From Ascochyta rabiei (taxonomy: Eukaryota; Ascomycota; Dothideomycetes; Pleosporales; Didymellaceae), in contig NC_082418.1 in the NCBI RefSeq assembly GCF_004011695.2, positions 1,178,001-1,242,000 of the forward strand: a stretch of 64,000 nucleotides of DNA, read 5' to 3'. A program made the translations under genes and the position numbers. Below the pieces are notes generated by a model. It made no database searches, had not been told where the DNA came from, and saw only the letters and a program-made list of their open reading frames with translations. Of the stretch, positions 11,756 through 23,027 are shown piece by piece. How positions within the stretch are numbered: position 1 is the stretch's first letter; each line of letters begins with the position of its first letter.

Positions 11756-12916
11756 CTATGTGGCATGTTCCCTATGCAAATACTTTGCTGTGTCGTTTCC
11801 CGCAAACGAGAATGGACTCTTTCCTATTTCAGGACTTCTTGGATCAATTGGGCTTGCAAAAAGGCCTTCGTCTTTATCATCATCATCTGCAGTTGCCGGT
11901 GCTCGAGATTGGAAGATAGGTGCTGGACTTGAGAGTGCGTTGAGCGACGCCATTCCGGTAGAGTTCTGTCGTGCAACAACCGAGGGAGGTGGAACCTGGA
12001 CCGCAATTTTTCGTGGCGCTGCTGTTTGTGAGGACCGAGGCGGTTGGGGTGGCTTTGCTGCCAGGGATGATGGGTTCTCGCCTTTGAGCATAGCGAATGA
12101 AGAGAATGAGGATACAGCGACGTCTGAGCCTTCTGGCGAAAGGGGGTTAGCGAACCGTGCGTCGCCGTGTGCGTCTTCAGATTTGGGTGTGAGGTCTCGC
12201 TGGTTGGTGTTGAGCTTCAAGCCCGCGAGCTTGTCCAGCAGTCGTCCCCCACCGGGTGACCTGGGGCTTGCTGGACCGCTTGTGGGCGGTCCTGTTGGGA
12301 GCGAGATGCTGAGGCCGGATGGTCGTGCATTGACGCCGAACGTTTGCTCGATCCATTCCTTCTCTTGTACCGCCATGAGCAGCCCAACGCCCTCTACGTT
12401 GTCTCGCGACTCGGCCTCAATCTCCTTTTGCAACACCTGTAACCTCTTCTTTGCCCATATCGTGTGCAGGACACCTTTCTTCCCGGCCGCGCGTGCTGAT
12501 GCTCCCAGCTCTGGTGGGAACAGCGCAGGCAATGGGTTCGTGTGCCAGACCACGGGCGTCCTGTCAGCTTCCCGCGGCTGGTGTGTAAGGGTGACGCTCT
12601 TGGGCACTGCGACGCCTGGTGGCAGCAGGAAGTACATGCGGTTCACATCGCTGGCTTGCTGGTCGTCCGCCGGCAAGACTCGTGTGCTGCCTTCCCACGA
12701 CACATGCCAGTCTCCACGAACCCCGCGCGTTGAATCATCCTCCTCCCATTCTACCATGAGAATCTTGGTACCCCCTGGCGTGGCATGGTCGTACTCGTAG
12801 CGTGCTAGCGCATTCGCGACAGAGATGCTCGGCGACTCGACCTCATCCTTGTGCGGTCCCTGTGCCGTTGTGTCTACGGACGTAAAGGGTTGTGTGGCCG
12901 CGGACGCCATGGGCAT
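11756..12916 (-). CDS. Fungal protein of unknown function, 386 aa
   Basis: A single open frame. I do not recognise a named domain. Residues about 32-130 look like a compact folded unit: ANALARYEYDH, then KILMVEWEEDD, GDWHVSWEGSTRVLPADD, RMYFLLPPG and VPKSVTLTHQ, alternating strands that read like an all-beta domain. A helical stretch follows (IWAKKRLQVLQKEIEAESRD, then LLMAVQEKEWIEQTFG). The remaining 180 residues are Ser/Pro-rich and probably disordered. No signal peptide or membrane segment. A second in-frame ATG two codons in (CCCATGGCG) has a better context than the first. The long open frame and the structured N-terminal half support a real gene. Confidence 0.8.
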   Translation of the reverse strand: MPMASAATQPFTSVDTTAQGPHKDEVESPSISVANALARYEYDHATPGGTKILMVEWEEDDSTRGVRGDWHVSWEGSTRVLPADDQQASDVNRMYFLLPPGVAVPKSVTLTHQPREADRTPVVWHTNPLPALFPPELGASARAAGKKGVLHTIWAKKRLQVLQKEIEAESRDNVEGVGLLMAVQEKEWIEQTFGVNARPSGLSISLPTGPPTSGPASPRSPGGGRLLDKLAGLKLNTNQRDLTPKSEDAHGDARFANPLSPEGSDVAVSSFSSFAMLKGENPSSLAAKPPQPPRSSQTAAPRKIAVQVPPPSVVARQNSTGMASLNALSSPAPIFQSRAPATADDDDKDEGLFASPIDPRSPEIGKSPFSFAGNDTAKYLHREHAT

Positions 12917-13667
12917 GTGCGGAGTACGATGATCGAAAAGTGCGGTACGGAGGCGTCTACCAAAAAAGGTGGGGGCGGAAAGCGGAAAGCGGAATACGAA
13001 GTCAGAGTGCTATGTTCACACAGGGCGGCTGATTAGGAAGGGCCCTGGAGGTAGGCGCGGCACGTAATCGACGGGCTCCAGATCAGCTGGGGCTAATTAG
13101 ACCAAGGCAAAACCTTCTTCCGTCTTGGTAGAGCGACCAGAGAACGCGCTGCAGACAAACTGCAGGACAGAACCGTCTCTCAGTAACCAACTGGCTAATT
13201 TTAGACATCGGTCTGTCAGAAACGGGGCAGGACCTACCGACAACATGCGCCACCTGTCGACGTCGCAGCCTCGAACACCAGCAGCCAATCACGTTTTGTA
13301 ATGCAATAGGGCGGCAAAGTGATGTGGGCGATACGCCAGTGTTGGCTTCGATTCTTCTCGAGCTGGGCAATGCCCCTACCAAGTACTGTACAGAAAGCGG
13401 GAGCTGCGCTAGCTTCCCAAATGCCCCGTTCCCACTCCAAGATATGCGGCCGTATCGTCATAGTCCTGCATCATCGTCCAGTCGATGCTCCGCGCCGAAA
13501 AAATGCTTCTAGCTCACCAGAGCCGACAATGCTGGAAAGTACAGAAAATGGGTATAGTGCGAACAGAAAATATGTGCAAGGAAGAAGCAAGTGCTTTTGG
13601 GCGAAGGTCGCCCGAGAGAAGTGTACAAACAGAGGATGATGCTGGTCCAGCAGACTGGCGAGGATGC
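12917..13667. other. Intergenic region
   Basis: Promoter side of the 386-aa gene and 3' side of the Zn2Cys6 regulator. Short frames on both strands overlap each other and show no motif. Confidence 0.5.
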
Positions 13668-15729
13668 TCAGATGAGCAAGAAATCCCAGCCCTTCTGATG
13701 CATCGTATCCCGCCAGTGGACACTCTGTCTGATACCCTTGGAGAGATTGTGGTCGTTGACTGCCCATACCTCGTTGAGCAGCGCCTTCATCCTTCCGAAT
13801 GAACCAGAGTTGGAGGCATCTCCGAGACGGCTGGTGCGCTCGGAGAACATCTTGCGGAAAGACGAGTTGGGGAGAGATACTGTGCCTGCAACAAGCAGAG
13901 GCCAGACGAGGGAGCGGTCGAAGCCGTCAGGTCCAGCCGGGATGTAGTCCATAGCCTTGCTGAGTGCGCTGACAAGATTGGCATTGATGGGCTGAGTGCG
14001 GTCGAAATCTGGAACCAGGCTGCAGAGGTAGATGCGAGCCGCCAGGCGGTAGACTGCAGTCATATTTCTGCGGAGCTGTCGGGGGAGAACTTCACCAGTA
14101 GATGAAAGCGCACTGTTGTTCGAACCAATCGGTGGCTCTGTCAGGCTGATTTGCTCCCCAAGAAGCTGAATGTGTTGACAGAGCTGGACGTCGTCCATGC
14201 CCTCCTGCTTCAGGGCATCGAGACAGGCGATTTCCGAAATCAAGTACATGATTCGGTCTTCGCAGCCCATGAGCTCAGCAAGACCGGATGGTGCATCAGC
14301 AATCAGCTTCTCGCGGTAGGTGTCAGCGAAGGATGGTGTCCTGCCAAGCATGGTTGCGCCGAGAATGTCAATCCATGAAGCGAGGGTCATGTTGAAAGGA
14401 GGCTGGGGCTGCTGTTGACCATTCATTGCGACAAGCTGGTTGGGAAGCTCCAGCTTGTGGACCAGGCTCTGAACAGCTTGAAAGTGCTGGTGCCACGGGA
14501 TGTCGACCAGAGCATCGTCGAATCGACCGACCGAGCAAGGGAAGTAGATCATTCCGAGAGTAGCATCGAGGGTCTCGGCGTGGTCGCGATCGCTCATTAG
14601 GGAGTCTGTGAGCTGCTGGACAGCCGCGAAGCGATTCCTGTAGACATCGTGGTCGATTTGCTCTCCTTGCAGTCCCTGTGTGGTCTTCATGTGCAGCGCT
14701 GAGACGCTCAGACAGGCGTGCAAGTAAGCCTTGTTGGTCTCAAGCGCAGGCAAAACAACTTTATCGCGAGCCGATCCGGGCTGGTTGGCCTCAAGCACTG
14801 GGTACACCATGTGCATGACATTGTCGATGAAGTGAGTAAGAAGGTGTTGATCACACTCGTCCACTTGGACCATGGGCTGATGGGAGGGGCTGAAGGCGCC
14901 GTGGGTGGGGAAGTCGAAGGTATTGAACTCAAGTGGCTCCTCAGCAAAAGACTCGCGATGGCTCTCGAAATAATCCTGCTGGACCCAGTTGTCGGTAGGG
15001 TAACCCTGGCCGATAGCGGGTGGTGTCTGGTAATGGCTGAAGGTGGAAAATGTAGAGTCCCTGCGAGTGGGAATGTCGTTGATGAACATCTGACTCTCTG
15101 TTTTGATGTCGATTTCGTAAGGTGCGAATTGTCCAGGATGTTGGTAGACGGGGGCGAACACTGGCGGTGGCATCGCCGCGTTATAGAAGTCAGGCGGCGT
15201 AACTGTGTTGAAGCTGTAGTCCAGAGAGTTTTGAGAGTCAACGGATGGTGCGCGAGTGCAAGCAATACCGTCAGAATAATGATCAGCGGTCTGGGCTGAG
15301 TGGCAGAGACTTGGTGGTGTGTTGGCACCCATTGCGACTCCTTGTGCGGTCTTCTCGTTCAGCTTGGTGCGCTTGATGATGTTCTTGATGACTTCCTTCT
15401 GGTTTCTTCTCTGTTCATTGTTGCTCCACCACACTGGCCTCTTGTATTCGCACTTGAGACCAAGATGCTTGCAAGCACGACACGAGTGTTTACCCTCGTC
15501 ACACTTCTTCCGTCGCAGACGGCATGTGAAGCACCCTGTGTAGATGCGATGAGCTAGGTGTTCAAGCGGGACGCATCCCTGCATGGTGATGGAGAGGGTT
15601 GTTCTTACCTGTTCGTGATCGACGGTGCATCTTTGCGGCAGCTTGTTTTGCTGCATTCGCGGCAGCTGTGGTTCCCACCATGGTTGAAGGTTGCTGGGCT
15701 GTCGAGGAGAGTGCTGAGGAGGGCGACAT
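13668..15729 (-). CDS. Zn2Cys6 transcription factor, PRO1/NosA-like
   Basis: Exon 1 is 15729-15609 and exon 2 is 15535-13668, across a 73-bp intron (GTAAGAAC ... CTACACAG), giving 662 aa. The splice joins HRRSRT to GCFTCRLRRKKCDEG and shifts frame, so exon 1 is read in a different frame from exon 2. The six zinc ligands are Cys42, 45, 52, 59, 62 and 69 (C-x2-C-x6-C-x6-C-x2-C-x6-C). YKRPVWWSNNEQRR and KNIIKRTKLNEKT follow immediately, a signature I associate with PRO1 of Sordaria, ADV-1 of Neurospora and NosA of Aspergillus, which control sexual development and cell fusion. The remainder is a fungal-specific TF domain (HLLTHFIDNVMHMVYPVLEAN onward). The 1989-nt length is normal for PRO1. Family assignment beyond Zn2Cys6 is from memory of the motif. 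Confidence 0.85.
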
Positions 15730-17097
15730 GGCGATGTATGTATTGCACCGGGCAATGGTACAAAAGGCTAGTAAACAATGCGGCAATGGCGACTAATGCG
15801 CGACGGGACGATTTGCAAGGGACAGGATGGCAGGGCTCGGCCGGCTGCTCTTAATTAAAGGTAGGTACGCGAAGTTCGACCAGCGGACTTCGATGTGAAA
15901 AGAAGGCGAGAACCAAATTATGCTGCTGTCTGGTTCCTTTGGTGGGCTGGGAGTGACCTATATGTACCTTAAGAGTACCACGAACGGCAGAAATGTGAGC
16001 AAATCCTGCTCGGTCTATTCTTGGACGCCATGCTATTGACCCAGTGGTCAAGAGAAATCGTCCAACGGCATGGTGTGCGTGTCGTACCGCGTGGTAATTG
16101 GTCAGACTAGCTGTACGCTGCAGGCAGATATCGAAATTTGGGGCCTTTCGAGATTGCACCTATTTTGGGGCTTACTTACCCGCCGCGCTAGAGGCAGCTG
16201 CAGGATTAGGCTTGGGAGGGGTACCTCTCTAGACGGCTGTCGATCGGTTGGAAGGCTCTCACGAGCGTGTCGAGCACGTTGATTGACCTAGTCTGGACTA
16301 GAGAGAGGATTTCCTGGTCGGGCTCGCGAACTGTGGTAACCAGGTCCGTGTCTCTTGGCTCGTCCATGTGCCCAACCTCTTGCGGGACAGCAAGAATACA
16401 GGCGTGAACACTTGCAGCGGCTGCGATAACTGGCCGGCCCGAACGTTGCTAGCGAGTTGATCCGTCTGTGCAGATCGCTGGCTGTGAGATGCATGTGGAG
16501 CGTTAAATGAACGTGTTCGATGTCGTGAAGCGTGACAGCATGAGGTTGGTTCCTGCTTTCGAAACCAAAGGCTGGTAGGTCGTGGTAGCGCAAGATGCGG
16601 CTGCTCCTCGAAGCCATTCGTTGGTGCAACGCATGGCCAGAACGCCGGGGCAAAAGCGAGGGGTCCTGCAGATGGAAGCTGGCCCCATTCGAGGTCGCAG
16701 TTGTCGTGATCATTTCCACAGCGGGCCTCCACCACCGAGCTAGTTGGACCGAGGAGAAGACAGAGAGCATGGTCAGACCCAACAGGGCAGGTCGGTTGGT
16801 GCGTATTTCCGAGCTATGCGAGTTGCAAGTTCTTGTGTGACGCGGCACACTGGCATGGGCGCAACATGCAGTAGCGATGACTGCTCCGCGCGGGATTGCG
16901 CGCTGAGTGGTGCAGATGGCAGATGCAGGCGTGGGCGTTGGATTTCGCCTGACAAGCTTTCTCTAGTGCAGCCAATGGCGATGGGCAGACGGCTAGCTTC
17001 CATGGTGGGCCAGCCAGACGACAGGGGCCGCTCCGCACAGCGTTGCCGCTGCCAATGGTCCCATAATTAGGTCATCGTGCTCCAGAAAAGCGAAGAG

Positions 17098-17202
17098 CGA
17101 AAAGGGAAAATGGAAAAGGGAAAAGGGAAAAGGGAAAAGGGAAAAGGGAAAAGGGAAAAGGGAAAAGGGAAAAGGGAAAAGGGAAAAGCGAAAAGGGAAA
17201 AG
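17098..17202. repeat. GGGAAAA heptamer array
   Basis: About fifteen near-perfect GGGAAAA units in a row, with single-base variants at both ends (GCGAAAA, TGGAAAA). This gives a purine-only strand of about 105 bases. Confidence 0.92.
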
Positions 17203-17561
17203 CCAGCTAATTAGGCTGGAGGTGGTCGGAACCCTGTGAGCATGGAGTGCTTTGCTCTTTCCTGTTCGGATGGCTTACGGCCACTGCAGCCTGCCATTGG
17301 TTACCGACCACACAGTCAATATTTGGTAGTCCACGAATGGCTCGCGAGTACACATGTACCCCTCTGGCGTCGAACACGCGTGAGGTCTGTTCACCTGACC
17401 GCGTGGTTTCTATGCTCACAGGATACCCACTTCGACCCGTTGCCTTCACCCTGGTCTTCGGTAGACCCCTTTCTTTCTCGGCCTGGTGTGCGCCTGGCCA
17501 GGATGGCAACGGACGAAGGTACACGTCCAATCTTCGACACGTCTCCGAAAACCCTTCCTTC

Positions 17562-17594
17562 CCATCCTTACCATCCTTACCATCCTTACCATCC
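17562..17594. repeat. 9-bp tandem repeat CCATCCTTA
   Basis: Just under four direct copies of CCATCCTTA, flanked by CTTCCTTCCC on both sides. Confidence 0.85.
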
Positions 17595-19464
17595 TTCCTT
17601 CCCATGCGTTAGCTACGGCGTAGTGCCCAGGTAAACTTCACGGGCAATCACCGGCAAAACGCCTCGGAGGCTGATGCAGGCCTGGACGAGTTCAGACTCT
17701 TGCGCACGCCAATTACAGCAACCGTTGTGTCGGCGCTGTGATCGCGAAAACTGCGCAAAGTAGCTTTCCACATTTCTCTTGGCAAACACGGTCGAATGTG
17801 GGCTTAGGAGGATGCCTGCGAGCACGCTCTGTTAGCGAGTCGTAGTGCGCTTTCCAGAGAGCTGCTTTACGAGCTGATTCGTCTCGCCCTACCACCCTTC
17901 AACACCCCCATTGCTGCAGAGTGGAGGGCAGGAGAGAGAAGACTCAGTTCGACCCGCATCGGTTTTCAGTCACGGGAGCGTCGTGTGCCAGCTTTCTGCC
18001 ACTTCGTTGGCTGACCACCCTGCGAGGGTTCCATCGCGACCTCTCACAAGCTGCTAACTGGAGTAGTGAGCCTGTTACGGCCGGAACAGCGGTCAGCACT
18101 CACGACCAACCGTCGATACCGCCGAGTCACGAGTGGCCGAGTGCTGGTGTTGCAACGAGTCGATGCTCCATCCGCTATCGGTCGCAGATGGGCGCGTTGT
18201 ACAGCTGCCTGGGCCGAAAACGCCTCTTCGTCGATTCCATGCGCACGCAGGTTGAGACCGAACGAGAGACTGATGACGTGCAACCGCATGGCTGTGCTTC
18301 CGAACACGCGAGAGCACGCGGCTTGTCAGTAGCCGTGCGTCGTGTGCTGAATCCTGACACTGTCTGTGATGAGCTGTTGCCAATATCACGCGTTGCAGAT
18401 GGCTTGGGGTGAGGCTGTCGCTTCATCCCTGCCGGAAAAGCCCGTCCGCATCCCGCAATCTGTAATTCATCTCAACCATTTCCATCCACCCCAACCTCGC
18501 TGGCCAGCCACGACGCTTGCAGCCCGAATCTTCACCGACAGGGGGCCCTCTACCATCGAAGCCCAAGCCCCGGCCAGAGTCAGTTGACCGCTGGACAGGC
18601 AAACTTGTTCGCGCAACGGAAAACAGAAAACTGGGATTCGCACACACCATGGCTCCGGAGGTACCCATGCTACCTGCCATCGCGAGGCTGTGCGGCCTAT
18701 CGACTCATCGACGCAGGCACCGTACATGGCACCCGTACACACCACGGCCAACTCAGATCTGCAAAGAGTGCATTTGGCGCTCGAAGCCGCCGTCCGCGAT
18801 GATCGCCTCTAGCGCCTTTAGACGAATCTCCCTGTAGACTGCACCGTTGACGGTGCGCCCAGTGCCGTCGTGCCGAAGCGAGCCTAGATCCAGTCCAGTG
18901 CGGGCCACTTTGAACCCCAGCCTAGTGCCGCGTGACCTGTGGTGAAAGATATTAATGGCATTTACATTGCCTGATCGGGACCATTTAGGCTGCTCTCCAA
19001 TCTGCAGAGCGACGAATAGCGTTGCTGTCGTGCCCTCTCAACGCCGTCGTACAAGCGCCGGCCTCACATAGACCACAATGCGGGCGGGAGACCTCCGCTC
19101 GCGGATTGGCGGAGGCTTCGTGTCTATCTTGGACTCGAGAACTCTCACTGGGGGATACAACCCGGCAGATGTGCTCTCTCTGCAGCGGTCAAACTGTGAC
19201 AGTCTTGAGCCACCAGCATCTACTGTCCACCGTCACTCGACCACGCTCTACAAGAACACCTGCAAGCGCCCTCCACCCGAAGGGCCCCGTTTCCGATCCT
19301 CCAACGTCGGTCTGACACTGTGCGCTTGCCATGCTTGAGAGCATACCTCGGATACTTGTCACATCACCATTGAGCGATTAACCCTTTTCCTTCGACTGAG
19401 TGTGCGCATCGCAAACCCGTGATCATGGTAAGCCGGGAACACGGGCCCAAGGCACCTCAAACAG

Positions 19465-21956
19465 ATGGTTCTAACGACCTTCAAGCAGGCCATGATGCCC
19501 ATCACCCCGTTAGAACCGGGCGTCGAGATGTTCGAGAGGGGCAAGGCAAGAGATTCCTTCTTTGCCTCAACCCTCACAGTACGCTCGTCGCTTGAACGGC
19601 CAGTGTCGGGGATAAGTGTTGCATATACCGACATCGAGGACGACTCTAGTGAATTTGAAGAGTACAGTGGCTCGTCTGTAAGGCTTCCCCGCTATGGTGG
19701 TAGTTGTGTGTGGCTGACGTACACTAGAGCGATAACAGACGGAGCCAGACCACAATCTCAACTTTCGAAGAGGTGCGTACACCAGGAGACGACATACGAC
19801 CACAGTATGTCGATTGGTACCTGCCAAAGGCTGTAGAAGGGCCCAGAGGTCCGCATCTCTTCCGCGCATCCCATTCTTCCAACGACTTCGACTACGCCTT
19901 GCAAATGTCACCACTTCTGCCAAAGGACATGCCATCCCCCTTTCCAACCTCGTTTAGAGAACCCACTCCCGCTACAATCGTTCCGCAACAAGAGTACAAC
20001 AACATTGCATCAGCGGTGGCACATTTAGACAACAGTGAAGTGCGTGCCTGGTGCTCGCGCGATGTTGCTACCTGGATGTACCAGAATGGGTTCGAAGACG
20101 ATGTGATTGACAAATTTGTGACTCACGACATCACTGGTGCAGTATTATTGGACCTGCAATTCGACGATCTGAAAGAGCTGGAAATTCAGTCTTTCGGCAA
20201 AAGGCATCAATTGTGGCATCAAATCGATTCTCTACGTACGGCAGATGGCTTTGCCTTTCCTATCGCTCCTGCTCCGATACCCACCCCATTCGAGGATATC
20301 GAGCGCCCTTGCACCGAGGCTAGGGACAGATCAAAGAGCAAGAATCGCGGTGGGCGTCGCCGACGCAATCCTGCAGATGATCTGATCACACCTGCAGAGT
20401 CCGTCTCCATCGTTGCCATCGAACAGCTATTGCCCAAGCCGCATGTGTGTGCCAAAGGAGAGCGTTGCGCCAAGTGGAGAAAACAACAGCGTCAACTGGC
20501 CAGACTTCAAGACGAGCATGGGTTCCCAATCTCACCAGAAAAGGGCGGCAAAATATTCATCGCAGGAGATCCTGGTAACGCGAACATCGCATATCGCGCT
20601 GTAGAGAACGTACATAGACCGGTCTCTGAAGCGGCGCCATCTGTGATCGTACCGTCCGTGGTAGCATCTTCCGACGTACTTGGACCGGGGCAACTGCCAG
20701 ACTTCACCTTGCAGGATCTTCAGAACCTGGAGCAATGCGACCCCCAAGACAATGTGCGACACTTTCTTTCACTCCAAGGCATGGATCACCCTTACGCAAC
20801 GGCCACTCCGATTGAGGCTCCGCCAACACCGCCAATGGACATGTTTCCTGCTCGTCCCCAGCTGGTCATACCACAGACACAACACTATCCGCAAGTCTCA
20901 GCTTTCTCTGCATCCACGTCTGCCCACACTATGAGGTTCGACCCGGCAACACTCCCAACCCCCGTCCTGTATTCTCCAGAAACCACACCAGCCCCGCACT
21001 CGAACCTCAGGAGTCTCCCAAAATTGACGATACCACGTTCCACATCCGCCCACCCGCAGGGCAACGGACGCCATGCTGTACCACAGAGCTCGTACGTTGC
21101 ACCAGACACCGCCTTTTCGCCAGCTTGTGAAACGGCCGTCTCGGGCGGCATCTACCGATTTGGTACCCCAGCCTCCATGATGGACGTACCGGTAACGGCC
21201 GTCCACGTAGAACCTGTGGCTCGTGACACAAGCCAATCTGTGCCACCGAACATGCAGTACAAAGTCCAACTCCAGAGGACTGGATCACGCAACGAGCGAC
21301 GCCGGCCGTCGTTGACCATGCCGGCGCTTAATGAGAACCATGTGTTCACGCCAACAGGTGCACACTCGGACGATGACACGTACCGTGGAACGCAGTTCTT
21401 CGACAATAGCCCTGCATCGTCGCCCACAAAGGCCACAGAGCCTGCAGGCATCCAAGAGGCCGAAGACCAGCTTGCGCCGCTGCCCAAGGGCGGCTTTGCA
21501 TACAAGGGTGTGAACCACCATGGCTGGATGAAGAAGCGTAAGACAAAGATGTTGCGCCACGAATGGCAAGACCACCACTTCCGCCTCAACGGCACCATGC
21601 TAGCCATGCACCCCAACGAGCTGCCGTCCTCATCGGCGCTGCAAACCATTGACGTCGACGACTACGCCGTCGCATGCTCGTCGCTCGCCTCTAACAAGCT
21701 GTCCGCCAAGCTGCGCGCCCTCAAGCTCACATCGAGCAAGCGGGAGGAAGTCCTGGCCAATCCGTCGGCATTTGAGTTCCAGCTCGTGCCTACCGTTGGC
21801 GAGACGAAGAGGGTCATGCCGCATGGCAAAGTGCACCACTTTGCCACCAAGGGCCGCGATGAGCGCATCGACTGGATGCGCGAGCTCATGCTCGCCAAGG
21901 CCCTCAAGGCCAGGGCCGAGGGCTACGAGGTCACTGTCAACGGCGCTGGCGTGTGA
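19465..21956 (+). CDS. SAM and PH domain protein
   Basis: Exons 19465-19677 and 19728-21956 with a 50-bp intron (GTAAGG, CTGAC branch, CTAG end) give 813 aa. A SAM domain is at about residues 175-241 (AWCSRDVATWMYQNGF ... LKELEIQSFGKRHQLWHQI). A short Cys motif (HVCAKGERCAKW) follows, then about 330 mostly disordered residues, then a PH domain at about 668-800 (GWMKKRKTKMLRHEWQDHHF ... IDWMRELMLAKA). SAM plus C-terminal PH recalls the Boi/Pob1 polarity scaffolds, but I see no SH3 domain. A membrane-linked scaffold is inference. The start is uncertain: in-frame ATGs at 19492 and 19495 are alternatives and an upstream exon cannot be excluded. The acceptor choice at 19727 is forced by an in-frame stop at 19725. 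Confidence 0.85.
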
Positions 21957-23027
21957 GTGCAGTCAGTATCTCACAGCCGCTTATTTTTATTTTTTTTGAT
22001 CATCTGTCCTGTCTTGTTTTCTTCCTTTACCAGATCACGGCCGCTATTATACCCTTCCGAGTATTTCTTATCGCTTGTTCGCATTTCCTCTCCTCTCTCT
22101 CTCTCTCATGTTCATAGCATAGCATAGCATTTCTCTTCCGTTCACATCACCGTAAAGACTTTTGGTGGAATCAAACCGCAAGGTTGAAGTAAGGGAAACA
22201 CGGCACACGCACACACGACGTTGGCTAGTAATGGACGGGGCATCACAGCATCACAGAAGCATCTAGCGTCCGTACACAAAAGCCGTCGTTACATGGATAT
22301 TAGAATGGACTCCGGCGGAGGTGATGGATGGGTTAAGGGGGGATGGGCGCGGATTGGGCTTAGGTAGAATGAATACCGCAATGAAAAGGGATCGATCTTG
22401 ACCGCATTCTTGGCTATTCGTGCTACGTGCATAACTTCAGACAGGTTGCGAATTCACGTGCCTGTAGAGTGCGCAAAGGCTCGCTCACCACTGTCACGTT
22501 GCATGGAGACTTCGGCTGGCAAGCGAACGACTGTCACACCGTTCGACGGGTCACAGCTGGGGTGGTGCTGATCACAGCGCTTTGCTCCTGGATTGGATGT
22601 CGGCCGGACTTGTTACCGCGAAGGTGGTAGTCGAGTAGAACAGAGTGGTGGTAGAAAGAGTGACAGCGGGTTACAGCAGTAGTAGCAGTCACGTCGATTC
22701 ACACGTATGGTACAGATTCATTGGTTGCTGAGGGCGTGATCTACAAAACGCCATGGTCATGCTATATACCCAGCTGCACAGATGCAAGCGAAGTCGGGTG
22801 TATTGTGCTTTGAGTCGCATACGATCAGATGCGATAGGCTCGCATGCATTTCCTACCATATCTATATTTGCTTTTTATGCACGAAGTTGTCCGCAGAGTC
22901 ATGTTATTTACTGTGCGGATTCACTTCTCAAGAAGTGGTAGGATGCACCCAAGAACGCCAAAGCAGGCTAAAGCCGCAGTCAGACTTTGCAGGGTATCGT
23001 GATTTAAGAGGTAGGACGCCAATTTTT
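21957..23027. other. Convergent intergenic region
   Basis: 3' sides of two convergent genes. It holds a T-rich run just after the SAM-PH stop and a short CT run near 22095-22110. No gene seen. Confidence 0.55.

Larger units (their letters stand above)
15730..19464. other. Long divergent intergenic region, 3.7 kb
   Basis: The longest gap between conserved genes here, between the PRO1-like regulator and the SAM-PH gene, which point away from each other. Several frames of 60-190 codons occur, but they overlap on opposite strands and show no family motif. Two tandem repeats are listed separately. A long 5' regulatory region or untranslated leader for the regulator is the simplest reading. Confidence 0.5.

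Noticed and set aside
11760..12800. Plus-strand 346-codon frame opposite the 386-aa gene
   Set aside because: It is antisense to a gene whose own frame has a structured domain pattern. The antisense translation is Ser-rich without motifs.
13668..15755. Unspliced 695-codon version of the PRO1-like gene as the main product
   Set aside because: Splicing gives HRRSRT joined to the first zinc cysteine, the usual context, and canonical splice sites are present. The unspliced form is kept only as a possible variant.
16288..16848. Minus-strand 186-codon frame in the 3.7 kb gap
   Set aside because: Overlapping alternatives of similar length on both strands and no recognisable protein pattern.
17098..17202. 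Heptamer array as an interstitial telomere
   Set aside because: The unit is GGGAAAA, not the TTAGGG usual in filamentous ascomycetes.
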